From NCBI GenBank assembly GCA_033032865.1, contig JAWHQI010000049.1:992001-1056000 (forward strand): a DNA stretch of 64,000 nt, given 5' to 3'. This stretch comes from Dactylorhiza incarnata (Eukaryota; Streptophyta; Magnoliopsida; Asparagales; Orchidaceae). Positions within the stretch are counted from its first letter, which is position 1. Every line of letters starts with the position of its first letter. This document shows, in pieces, positions 1-10,096 of this stretch. The notes beneath the pieces were generated by a model. That model did no database searches. It saw only the letters and a program-made list of their open reading frames with translations, and was not told where the DNA came from. The position numbers were made by a program, and so were the translations under genes.

Positions 1-1279
1 TAAGTTACTGGAGGAATTGATGTACGAAGCGCACTTTACCAAATACTCAATTCACCCAGGGAGCACAAAGTTGTACCAAGACATGAAAAAGCTGTTTTGG
101 TGGCCAGGATTAAAGAAAGACATCGCCTTGTACGTGGCAAAATGCAAAACTTGTGCACTGGTGAAGGAGGAATGTCAGAAACCTGGAGGTTTCCTGAAGT
201 CGTTGCCTATACCGGAATGGAAATTAGATGACATTTCGATGGATTTCGTGCACGGTTTGCCGAGATCACAGAGTGGGAATGATGCCGTATCGGTGATCAT
301 GGATCGCTTGACGAAAGTAGCCCACTTTATTCCAAACTGGAAGGACGATTCAGTTGAAAAATTGGCAAAACTTTATGTAGATAGCATTGTCCGATTGCAC
401 GGTGTGCCCCGTAGCATCGTCAGTGACCGAAATGAGCGCTTTACTTCCAAGGATTGGAGGCTAATCCACCAGTTGTTAGGTACAAAGATGAAGTTTAGCA
501 CTGCCTTCCACCCTCAGACGGATGGACAGACTGAACGTACGAACAGAACTCTGGAGGATATGCTCTGAATGTGCGTCCTGGATTTCGGTAAAAAGTGGGA
601 AGATCATCTCTACATGATCAAATTCTCTTATAATAATAGCTATTAGGCAAGTATAAAGATGGCACCCTTCGAGGCCCTCTATGGTAGAGCTTGCCGCACT
701 CCCTTATCTTGGGCGGAGACAGGTGAAACAAAGTTGTTTAAGCGAAAGGAAGTCGAAGAGGCAAATGCGTCAATTCAAACAATCCGGGATAGATTGTTGA
801 TTGCACAAGATCGACAGGCAAAGTACTACAATGCCAAGCAAAGAAACGTCGAGTTCGCCGTGGGCGACTGGGTTTATCTAAAGATCAAGCCTTTCAAGGG
901 TGTGTCCAAGATTCGACGCTTAAAAAAGCTGAGTCCAAGATACCTTGCACCGTTTGAGATACTGGAACGTGTTGGCGAAGCTGCCTATCGACTCGCTCTT
1001 TCGACAGAGTTGAGTGGTCCGCACAATGTATTTCACATATCGGTATTAAGGAAAGCTGTACCAAAGCCTAGCCAAGTGCTTGTAACTAGTCAGGTGCCGG
1101 TCGATGATGGGCTGAAGACACTGGTCACGCCTATTTGCATCGAAGACACTGATGTCAAGCAACTGCGGAATAAATTGATCAAGATGGTCAAAGTCCGCTG
1201 GAACAACTGCGGTCATGAGGAGATTTCATGGGAGCGCGAGCAAACTATGCGTGAGGAGTTACCTGAGCTGTTCCGTTGA
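1..1279 (+). pseudogene. Tekay-like Ty3/gypsy integrase and chromodomain, 3' end of internal domain 1
   Basis: C-terminal part of a chromovirus polyprotein whose start lies left of the window. The zinc-binding region is at the very start ([16 protein letters not shown], then KCKTC). The DDE core follows, with [13 protein letters not shown] and HPQTDGQTER. The end is chromodomain-like (VKVRWNNCGHEEISWERE), which in this lineage is thought to guide integration to chromatin. The frame is broken by TGA at 566-568 and TAG at 644-646. The sister copy at about 18.55 and 18.63 kb has CGA and CAG there, so both are C-to-T changes. Past 659 the frame stays open to a natural stop, with the polypurine tract and LTR just downstream. 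Lineage assignment is by motif recall; the domain calls are firm. Confidence 0.9.
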
Positions 1280-1346
1280 GGTACAAGTCGTATTTTGTAT
1301 CTTTTTGAGTAATTGCACTATTAGAATTTCGGGACGAAATTCTTTT

Positions 1347-1360
1347 AAGTGGGGGAGAAT
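1347..1360 (+). other. Polypurine tract of Tekay-like internal domain 1
   Basis: The purine-rich aagtgggggagaat lies immediately before the LTR start TGTAAGACCC, the position of the plus-strand primer for reverse transcription. The same block occurs before the next LTR at 19332-19345. Confidence 0.85.
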
Positions 1361-3170
1361 TGTAAGACCCCAAATTTCATGTGCATTCAAAAATACCAAA
1401 AATGAAAATAAGTTGAAGTCAGGGAGCTAGCGCCAGGCGCTAGCGCTAGCGCCGGCGGTAGTGGCTCCAAGCAGTACCGACTTAAGGCTAGCGCCAGCGC
1501 TAGTAGCTAGCGCCGGCGGTAGCGATAAAATCTTAAATACCCCCAAACCCGACTTTTCAGCCCATTCTCTCTGAAAATCTCTGAAGTTCTGAGGGCAGTG
1601 GGCTGGGAGCAGGGAAGAAGATCCGTTGGAGTTGAACTTTCATCGTGCCAGGAGGGATTTGTGAAGAAGCGTCTGCGTGAGTGTGCCAACGCGGATTCCA
1701 GCCATTTCCCTCTCAATTCTATGGCACCGAAACGGCCTACTAGGGTAACGAATCTCCTCCCTAATCCTTGGACATGTACGTCCTTTGATTTGCATGTATT
1801 TTGGAAGACTTCTACTAATTAGTAGATCGGATCTTCCGGTGGGATGAAGTTATTCCCCCACAATTTGCATATAGAGTCCGGAACGGTAGTACTGGCATAG
1901 GCATGTTGTGTGAAGCCTATCTGGTCAGATCGAGCCAGATTGGTGATGATTATTGCGTGTTAAGGGCCGGAGAAAATTCTGTGTACCTGCTGTGGTTCGG
2001 GTCTTGCGTACTATGTTGTACAGAAAAAGGGGCCTGGAGGTAAATCCCAGGCAGTACCCGAAGCTTTGTAGCAGAATTAAATTCTGTTACTATCGTCGGG
2101 CGCTAGCGATAGCACCGGCGGTAGCTCCAGGTGAGCTACTCGTGTGGTTATCTGGAGGTGTTTTCTCAGAGGTAGCAGAACTGGTTCTGTTACCAGGGCC
2201 GGGCAAAACTGGGTTCTGTTGCTAGAGCCAGGCGCTATCGTTAGCGCCGGTGCTAGCGCCCAGCATACAGATGTGTGTTTTCGTGCTACCTAAATTCCTG
2301 TAGACTGGATACGTAGCAGAAAAAGCTGTGGAACTTGCAAAATACAGCTTTAAGAGATGGGTATTAGGTGACGCTTACCCGTATTGTGCATAGTGGAATC
2401 GCGGTATTTGAGCAACGGGCCTAGCCAATCCGAACCCTCCCATAGAGGTGGTGAAGAGGTTACCCCTCGGTGCACCGGGCTATGGATGAGTGCCGGAACT
2501 TCGTGTGTACGGACTAGCTCAAATTGCTTGTCTAAGTTGAAATAAGACATAGTGTGAGGGTGTAACTCAGGGAGTATGCCAAAGTGTGCCTTGAGAGCAC
2601 GAAGCGGGTGGCTTGGTATGCCTTCGTTGGTGTTGTTTGCGGATATATATATATATATGCTGCTCACTCTTACTTGCAGGGAAGGAGCACCGCCGCCCCG
2701 AATTTGTGGTGGGGTCGTTATAAATCTTGGTCAGCTAAAGCTGACTAGTTACTTGTTTTCCAACCACTTGGTGGATTTGCTTATACAGGTCCCGGTGAGA
2801 CTAGCGGGAGATAGCGGGCTGAAGCCCCTGCTCCTGTACTGTGCTGGCCCTTGAAGGCCATAGCTTTTGTTTACCTTTTGTTCATGTGTGGTCGGCCTGC
2901 GTGTCGATGTCTGGAAGCCAACTTTATGATGTAAACAAACAATGTACATAACTGTTTATGTATTTCATTACTATTATAGATGTGGACATGTTATAACTGG
3001 TTTTAAGTAAATGAAACATATGCTTCCGTTATGCGACTCTGTGCTGAGATAGTTATCTTTTGTAACTGTTTAACGCTAATTTTAGTAACGCGCTCTTCTG
3101 TTCATTTCGTATGGCGTGGGGTCCCGGCCGGACCTACTGTAATATGTTATGTAACAGGGAGGGTGTTACA
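1361..3170 (+). repeat. Tekay-like LTR A, shared by two internal domains
   Basis: This 1810-bp LTR begins TGTAAGACCC and ends GGTGTTACA (TG...CA). It has a polypurine tract on its left and a primer site on its right, so it is the 3' LTR of internal domain 1 and the 5' LTR of internal domain 2. It is closely similar to LTR B at 19346-21164. It has two GC-rich blocks of palindromic GCTAGCGCC / GGCGCTAGC motifs (about 1425-1525 and 2095-2265) and a TA microsatellite at about 2643-2659. A possible promoter is ttaaatacccc near 1532, judged only by its conservation in the sister LTR. Confidence 0.9.
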
Positions 3171-3401
3171 AATTGGTATCAGCTACGGGTCTCGATCCAT
3201 TTCCGTCTAAATTTGTGGTCGAATTCTTTTAAGGGGTGGTGAGCACGTGTGTGCGTCGCCTTTAACTCATATAAATAACCAGTAATTGTCCACTTTAGGA
3301 ATGAATTACATGTATATGTGTAGCTTTCGGATGGAACTTCTGTGTTCCTTTGTTGCTTCATGCCTTCTCCTTGTCGCGAATTGTTTTTTGTGCACATGTT
3401 T
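3171..3401 (+). other. Primer-binding site and leader of internal domain 2
   Basis: TGGTATCAG starts at 3174, three bases after the LTR, and matches the 3' end of initiator tRNA-Met, the usual primer in this lineage. The rest of the leader has no long frame. A donor-like g|gtgagc at 3239 and an acceptor-like gtttag ending at 3401 bracket most of it. The gag frame that follows has no obvious ATG at its 5' end, so a leader intron is possible but weakly supported. Confidence 0.7.
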
Positions 3402-4526
3402 AGGCGGCTGGGAGTGGAGCGGGGCCTTCTCGACCCCCTCGTTCGTCTGCAAGTAGTGCACCAACTCCGGTGCCGACTCCTCCTTCGGCTGAAACTGTAA
3501 GGATGATCGCTGAGGCAGTATTTGCGATGTTCACGGCGCAACCAAGAGGGCATGTCCCTGGACAGCCTCCTATTCCGGGAACGGCTCCACTGTAGGCTCC
3601 AACAGCCGAACTTGCGGTGGAAAGGCCAGTGTCGTTGAGGGCACGAAGAGCTCCAGATCAACAGCTGCAATACTTTTTGAGTTTCCACCCTCCCACGTTC
3701 ACGGGGGTAGGAACCCCGGCGCAAGCGGAGGATTGGCTGACAAGGGTGCGCAAAACCTTAAAGGCCACATATAAAGAGGAAGAGCAATAAATTACTTTGG
3801 CAACCTTCCTATTGCATGGGGAGGCGCAGCTGTGGTGGGACGAGATGGAGTTACATCAGCTAGCAGGGAGGCAGCTGACAGATATCTCCTTTGATGAGTT
3901 TTCTAGACTATTCTTGGCTCGATATCTTTCACCGGCGCAACAGATAGAGATGGAAAATCTGTTCAACCGTCTGACTCAGGGTGATAGAATGATCGACGAC
4001 TATCTACATGAGCTTACACGGTTGGGGCGCTATGCAGGCGTAACGTTTGTGGATGAAGCTCGTAGGACAAATCGGTTTTACGAAGGCTTGCGAGAAGAGT
4101 TGCGAATCCTTCTGTCGGGGCCAATGACGCAGGGTTTTATGACCCTGGTCAACTCGGCTCATTCTTTAGAGAAAGATATGAAACGGTCCCAAAGCAGGAA
4201 GGAGCTAGCAGTAGTCAAGCCAGAGTTCAAAGTAGCGAGCTCGGCAAAGTCGGGATGAGACAAATGGAAGAAAGGAGCGCGACCGTCTGGGTCAGCTCAA
4301 TCTTCAGCATCGGGAGTGACTGGGCATCGCCCAATCATCTGTTACAACTGCGGCAAGCCGGGACATATTGCTCGTGACTATCATAGTGGGAAGAAGCTCG
4401 TTGCGGCCTATGCAGCAGAGAAAGGAAAGGCGGCAGAGTCAACCGCATCTCACGCTGCTTTAGCCCAGCCTAGAGTATATAACCTTGGCCAACAGGAGGC
4501 CATCAAACAGAATGATGTGGTGACAG
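3402..4526 (+). pseudogene. Tekay-like gag, internal domain 2
   Basis: Capsid/nucleocapsid polyprotein. A Pro/Ser-rich start (ETVRMIAEAVF from about 3487; first in-frame ATG 3499) leads into a retrotransposon gag core (EAQLWWDEM, then FNRLTQGDRMIDDYLHE) and one zinc knuckle, CYNCGKPGHIARDY. The last Cys of the knuckle is Tyr here, while the sister copy at 22.3 kb keeps Cys, so RNA packaging would probably be impaired. Stops: TAG at 3592-3594, TAA at 3788-3790 (also present in the sister copy) and TGA at 4255-4257 (CGA in the sister). The frame runs to VVTG, where an intron-like segment begins at 4527. The true start is uncertain. Confidence 0.85.
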
Positions 4527-4604
4527 GTATGCGATAGTATATAGCTTTTGTTTCTTTTTATACTACATACCTTATGCATTGCTTGTTAACCATTGATGTC
4601 CTAG
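4527..4604 (+). other. Putative gag-protease intron, 78 nt, internal domain 2
   Basis: It begins GTATGC directly after the conserved VVTG codons and ends in TCCTAG before GCTTTGTCCTG. A branch-like gttaac lies about 20 nt before the acceptor. Retained, it adds Met-Arg and a TAG stop (4535-4537). Removed, it joins gag in frame to FVLIFNYPARAQFDTG, the usual entry into the Tekay-type protease. The same segment, with the same ends, is at 22517-22594 and at 33311-33389 (minus). Splicing itself is inferred. Confidence 0.6.
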
Positions 4605-5790
4605 GCTTTGTCCTGATCTTTAATTATCCGGCGAGAGCACAATTTGATACGGGTGCTTCACATTCCTTTCTATCGGAGGCCTTCATACATCAACTTGGAG
4701 TGCCTTCGTTGTTTAGACAGGAACGATTAGATGTGTTGCTACCCAATGGGTGTTCGATGCGCGTGGATCGAGGTTGTGTGGTAAAGGTACGAATAGGGAG
4801 TCAAGACTTTGACTTGGAAGCACTGATACTCCCGCTCATGGAGTTTGATGTAATCTATGGTATGGATTAGCTGTCAGCGCAGCAGGCCTACATTGATTGC
4901 ATGTCTAAGGAGGTCACACTGGGACAGAATACCGAACGTGCGACTTCGTTTGCTGGTTTGCGTGGATCGAGCAAGTCACTGAGGTCTGCTGTCCAAGTGG
5001 TCAAGGCAGTTCGGCAAGGCGTAGAGATATGTGTTGTGCTAGTGGGGGCTGCAAAGCCTAAACCCAGTTCAGTGATGTTTCGGTGATTTTAGAGTATCTA
5101 GATGTGTTCCCGAAAGATCTCCCTGGGGCACCACCTCAGCGAGATATTGACTTCACTATAGAGCTAGTGCCAGGTGCCAAACCTTTTTCACGCTCTCCGC
5201 ACCGAATTGCGCCAAAGGAGGTGGCGGAATTGAAGGTTCAATTACAGGAGTTGTTAGAGCAGGGTTACATACGCTCAAGTACATCCCCTTGGGGCGCTCC
5301 GGTCCTTTTTGTGAAGAAGAAGGATGGAATCCTACGTCTATGCATTGACTACCGAGAATTGATCAAGCTGACCGAGAAGAATAAGTATCCGATTCCTCGA
5401 ATCAATGACTTATTCGATCAGCTAGTATGGTCAACTGTGTATTCAAAGTTGGATCTCAAGTCTGGCTATTACCAGTTGCGAATTTGGGATTGTGATATCT
5501 CCAAAATAGCATTCAGTACCCGCTACGGACACTTCGAGTTTACAGTAATGCCATTTGGATTAATGAATGCGCCGTCAGTATTTATGGATCTGATGAATAG
5601 GACCTTTCGATAGTACCTTGATCGGTTTGTCATTGTCTTCATTGACGATATCTTGGTGTACTCTCAGTCTGAAGAAGAGCACGGGTTTCATTTGCGTGAA
5701 GTTTTGGAAACCCTGCGACGTAGTCAACTATATGCCAAGTTCTCTAAGTGCGAGTTCTGGGTAGCCTCAGTGGCGTTCCTTGGTCATGTT
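4605..5790 (+). pseudogene. Tekay-like protease and reverse transcriptase, first part
   Basis: Aspartic protease with the active-site FDTGASHSF near 4640, then reverse transcriptase: [10 protein letters not shown], motif [24 protein letters not shown] and motif C FIDDIL, all catalytic aspartates present. Defects: TAG at 4868-4870 where the sister copy has TGG, a small indel near 5060 that shifts frame before the RT, and TAG at 5611-5613. The coding sequence stops at 5790, where the copia element entered the connection region just after LGHV. It resumes at 17139 with VSGEGI. Confidence 0.9.
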
Positions 5791-5864
5791 TGAAAGTGCA
5801 CAGTTAACCTCACTAGAATTCTCTAGAGGGGGGGGGGGTGAATAGAGATTTAAAATATTTTGTG

Positions 5865-5899
<35 letters not shown>

Positions 5900-7129
5900 A
5901 GTGATCACAGATTAAAGCTTCCGACACACCAACAAGAATTAAGCAAGTAAAGAAAGTAAATGCAAGAAAAGAAATCACAGCACAACACAAGGAAATATAG
6001 TGGTTCCCCAAACTTTGGGTAGTCCACTCTTCTACCCCCTTTGGTAGGAATTCACTATCTTGCACTGAGTCTTTTGATAAGGAGACTCTTAGAACCACCC
6101 TGAGTCTTTTGATAAGGAGACTCTTAGAACCAACTGAGTCTTTTGAAAAGGAGACTCTTAGAACCAGTACAACTGAATTTTTTGAAGAGAGATTCTAAAA
6201 ACTCTTTTACAGTATTTGAAAGTGAATGTAAAGAAGAAAAAGAAATAAGACAAGAAGGAATCTTCTTCCTAGCAAGAAGATTGGAAGCACAAGAAGTAGT
6301 GAATGAAATCTCTTCTATAGTGAGAAGGAGATTTGTAGCTTTTCTCTCTTTTAGTGAGAGCTATCAGATCTTGCAGCAGAATGGCTTCAGAAGCAAGAGA
6401 AGATGGAAGCTTGATGGTTGTTGCAGGACTATTTCTCAATTCTCTTCTTTTTACTTGGGAGCTCTTCCTCTTTTTCAAATGTAAAAATGGTGGATCACTT
6501 CTTGTTGTTATTTTCTGCCGACCTCCTTGTTGTTTTATAGCTCTGTCCATTCAAATAATACTATACGAGGATAATTAATTAGCAGACAGAGAAATAGAAA
6601 TATAGAAATATTTCCATAACAATTATATTTATAGAAGGAAAGAATTCATTCTGATTTCAAATAATGTCCATAATGGTTTTAATCAAATTAGCCAAGAATC
6701 TATTAGAGGAAAAGAATGATTCAGAACGGCTATAAAGAATAAATTGATTCCATATAAATCAGATCTATGAAAGAAGGAAAGAGATCTGGCGATTTTTGAA
6801 TTAAACATAGAAATCGACGTGCGTCGATTACTATTTGACGTAAGCATCGAATTCATCCTGGCTGGACGTCGAGAGAAGAATAAGGAAGGTGCGTCGACTA
6901 AGGTTCGTCGACTTCTCAAGATGCATCGACTAGAAGTCAGAGCTACGTCGACATAGGATACGTCGAATTCTTCTTAAAGTTACTTCGACTCATTATGAAA
7001 GGAACGTCGACACCACTTCGACGTTGCGTCGAATACTATTCGACGCATATTTACATAACCTTGATTTTTCTTTCTTAGAATTCATATTCAACTCATTTTC
7101 AGGGGTTAAGAGAAATCATTTTCCCAACA
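5791..7129 (-). repeat. 3' LTR of the SIRE-like copia element
   Basis: 1339 bp. Read on the minus strand it starts TGTTGGGAAAATG and ends GTGCACTTTCA. It holds CTATAAAA on the minus strand (complement of 6533-6540), a plausible TATA box. It also has a TA microsatellite at about 5868-5895, a G run at about 5826-5838, three to four repeats of about 36 bp at 6062-6200, and many TCGA motifs at 6815-7045. The partner LTR at 15800-17133 is closely similar. Confidence 0.92.
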
Positions 7130-7142
7130 ATCTCCCCCTATT
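7130..7142 (-). other. Polypurine tract of the SIRE-like element
   Basis: atctccccctatt on the plus strand, read as aatagggggagat on the minus strand, directly abuts the 3' LTR. This fixes element orientation as minus. Confidence 0.85.
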
Positions 7143-7271
7143 TGTCTTAACCCTATTTAGAGAGAAATTGTATCAGCATATTGATCAATCACAGCAAAGC
7201 ATTTATATAGATAAGAAATATGCTAAGATATCAGAAGAAATCATATAATAAGTAATTGTCTTTCACAAGAT

Positions 7272-9058
7272 CTAAACTAGAAACTTCTTGCGATACATGA
7301 AATTGACAAAAGCAGAATAGAGTTTTCTAGATAAATTTTCAATAGTATCAAAAATATAGCTCCTGGCTCTATCAGGACGTTCCTGGACATTCCTGATGAT
7401 TGTATGCAGTTTCTCGAAGAGTTTATCACCATCAGGGAGAGTGTCATTTATGGAGTAGCCTTTGCTGATGATGATTGCTGCCTTTTCATCAATCATCTCA
7501 ATTGTAATGTTTTGAGTTTTCTATTGAGTAGGCTTGAGCTCAGGTGGTCCCTTGCTATCAACCTTGGGTCTATACTTTGTTTTATTTTCTGATTGCTGTT
7601 TCTCAGGAATCTCAGTCATCTTTCCTTTCCCTTTCCAGGGTGAATCAAGCCATTTGTCTAACTTTGCAGGTCTTTTGGGATTCTTATAGGGAATGTAGGT
7701 ATCTTCTGTACACCCTACACCCTTCTTGTGCTTTTGGCCCTTCTCTAGGATGACCCCTGCCTGAGGGTTTTTCTTTTGATAGGCTTCAATATCAAACAAC
7801 TTCTTTGGAATTTTGATAGAATATTCAGCAAGAATTTGTTCCTTGGTCATTCCTCTGTTGATCTTTTCCATCCAGACATTCCTCTTATCTTCTACTTCTT
7901 TCCCAGCTGCTTCATATTCATACATCTCTCTTTCTCTTATTTCTTCATGCCTCTTTTCCATGTCAGGGTCATGGTATTCCTTTACAGGACTGTTTGGAGT
8001 GATATTGGGCATTTTTCCAAACCACTTTATCTCCTCACAGGCTTTTCTATACTTCTTTTCCTTTGCATACTCTTTCCTTTCTTCTTTGGAGAAGTTTTGC
8101 CAGTAGGGGATGGCTTCTCTTTTCCTTTTCATTTGTCCTTCTGGACTTTGCCTAGGTAGAATCTGCTTAGTGAGTTTTGCTATTGGAGGAGGTAAAGGTA
8201 GCAGTGGAGGTAGAGAAGAAGGTTGAGGTGGAGATAGAGGTAGCAGAGGAGAAGGAGTTTTCTCTTTAGGTGGAGAAGGGATTTGTTAAAGAGGAGGAGT
8301 TTGTTCTGCAGTGAAAGGCAGAATGATCTCTGGTAGAGTAATCTTTGCTGAGGGATGTTTATTTCCTCCAAGCTCTTCTAAAGGATGTCCTCAAGTAGAG
8401 GTGTCTTCAGTTTGATGTAACTAGCAGAGAAGCCAGGAGAGTGATGTTGAATTTCTTCCTCACATGGTGTTGCTTCAATCCACACTTGTCCTCTCCAGTC
8501 ATCAGAGTAGGCTGCTTCTTCCTCCCCCTGGACTTCTGTGTTCTTTACCACAACAATCTCCTCCTGGGTATGTGGGGCATCTATTCTGAATGTTGAATCC
8601 ACAGCATGCTCTCCTTCAGTATGGTAGGATGAGGTCTCTTCAAAATTTTTGTTGAAGGTGTAGTTAGAGTGATTGGAGAAGATTGGAGCCTATTGTAAGA
8701 AGAGAAGTTGGAGTAATACTTTAGAAATAATAATATTTAGAGTTGGAGAGGAAATTAACCCTGAGCTTTTAAGAGAGATAGAGAACCTGACAAGGGGGGT
8801 TTCCGAAGCAACTCCCCCCTGGTTTATATCCTGCATAAAGGATTTAAACCTTTCTGGCGATAGAGGCCGTTCTTGAATGAGAGCATTAAGCTCAGGAAGA
8901 GAAGCAGAGAGGGTTGCCAGTTTGGCTGCCTAGGTGTTGATCATGGCAGCACATTCGTTGGCGAAGTGATTCAGTCGATTCTGGAAGTCATTTACTAGGT
9001 GTTCGAGAGCATCGTTCATTGCTTTGATGAGGGCCGATTGATCAGGAGTTGCTGCCAT
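7272..9058 (-). pseudogene. Extra frame (ORF3) downstream of copia pol, unknown function
   Basis: The start is ATG at 9058 (MAATPDQSALIKAMNDAL), and the frame can be followed about 590 codons to 7272. It is interrupted by two CAG-to-TAG-type stops (8930-8932 and near 8686), a stop at 8378-8380, a frameshift around 8290-8330 and a stop near 7521. Order: helical N-terminus; acidic middle; proline-rich stretch near 8200-8290; a strongly charged block (YWQNFSKEERKEYAKEKK, 8090-8030); a mixed C-terminus ending KKFLV. I see no signal peptide, membrane segment or known domain. The site after pol is where SIRE-type elements carry an env-like frame, but nothing here looks envelope-like. Confidence 0.6.
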
Positions 9059-9150
9059 TGTCGCAGAGAGAGAGAGAGAGAGGTAGAAGACGAAGTTTTG
9101 GCGGATTTTTAGGAGAGTATATGTTATGAAATAAGAGGTATTATTTAAAG
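9059..9150 (-). promoter_or_regulatory. Possible internal promoter and CT-rich leader for ORF3
   Basis: On the minus strand ctttaaataa (9150-9141) lies about 85 nt before the ORF3 start. It is followed by a CT microsatellite leader (complement of 9065-9083) and gcgacaATGG. TATA-like box plus CT-rich leader is a common plant promoter layout, but no transcript evidence is available. Confidence 0.35.
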
Positions 9151-9189
9151 GAGGTGAAACGTCGAGAAAGGAAACAAAAATCAAGGTAT

Positions 9190-9520
9190 ATCAGGTAATC
9201 CAATCGTCAAAAGAGGAAGTAAGGATTTGATTCTAATTGTAACCAGATGTTGATGTTACGTCGAATTGATGTCGACATATGCGTCGATATGGAGTCGACG
9301 CTCCATGGAGATTTGTCCACTTAGTGTTCTGTCGGCGTGTTCATAGCCCTACGTCGATATAAATTCGACGGTGCGTCGATAAGTTATCGATGTAACTTTG
9401 CCTGAAAGAAATCAACGCCAGCATCGAGTTCTTCTCGACGATGCGTCGATATGTATTCGACGCATCTTCAAATACTTTCTTAGATTTCCTGATTTCTTTT
9501 AGATTTCCCAACAATGGTGG
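9190..9520. repeat. TCGA-rich inverted motif array between RNase H and ORF3
   Basis: No coding frame. Between about 9255 and 9465 there are a dozen or so gtcga or tcgac motifs, often as gcgtcga and tcgacgc facing each other across 5-7 bases. The same style of motif occurs in this element's LTRs and at 13965-14140. Confidence 0.6.
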
Positions 9521-10096
9521 TTATAGACTACCATCAAGCATTCCTAAGGTGTTGATGAAATAATTATGCTTAGTTTCATCCAAGGGTTTTGTGAAGATGT
9601 CTACTCTTTGATTGTCTGTGGGAATATATTCTAAGGTTATCTTACCCTTATCTACATTGTCTCTAAGGAAGTGATGTCTGATCTCTATATGTTTGGTTCT
9701 ACTCTGAAGGACTGGGTTGGATGTTATGGATATAGCACTAGAGCTATCACAATAGATCTTAGAGTTATGTACTTCCAATTTGTAGTCAAGAAGCTGATTT
9801 TGCATCCACAGGATTTGTGAACAACAACTCCCAGCAGCTATGTATTCAGCTTCAGCTGTTGAGGTTGAGACTGAGGTTTGTTTCTTACTAAACCATGATA
9901 TTAATCTGTCACCTAGGAATTGGCAAGTGCCAGATGTGTTTTTTCTATCAACCCTACATCCAGCATAATCTGCATCTGAGAAACCTATTAATTCAAAGTT
10001 GGTTTCTGCTGAGTACCATAGACCTAGTTCAGGGGTTCCCTTTATGTATCTAAGAATCCTTTTTACAGAGGTGAGATGGGATTCCTTTGGATCAAC
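9521..10096 (-). pseudogene. Copia RNase H (SIRE-like)
   Basis: Continues the RT frame after TAG at 10097-10099 (RF*VDPKESH; Gln is expected). Catalytic regions are visible: GFSDADYAGCRVDRKNTSG, STAEAEYIA, and IYCDSSSAISI followed by TKHIEIRHHFLRD and VDIFTKPLD. The domain reads through to a stop at 9521 after GMLDGSL. It degrades the RNA strand during reverse transcription. Confidence 0.88.

Noticed and set aside
2641..2659. TATATATA runs in Tekay-like LTRs as promoters
   Set aside because: Microsatellite with length changes between copies, situated late in the LTR; not needed as a TATA box.
7776..8159. Plus-strand frame of 127 codons opposite ORF3
   Set aside because: Hydrophobic F/S/L-rich antisense shadow of the charged minus-strand frame; no independent support.
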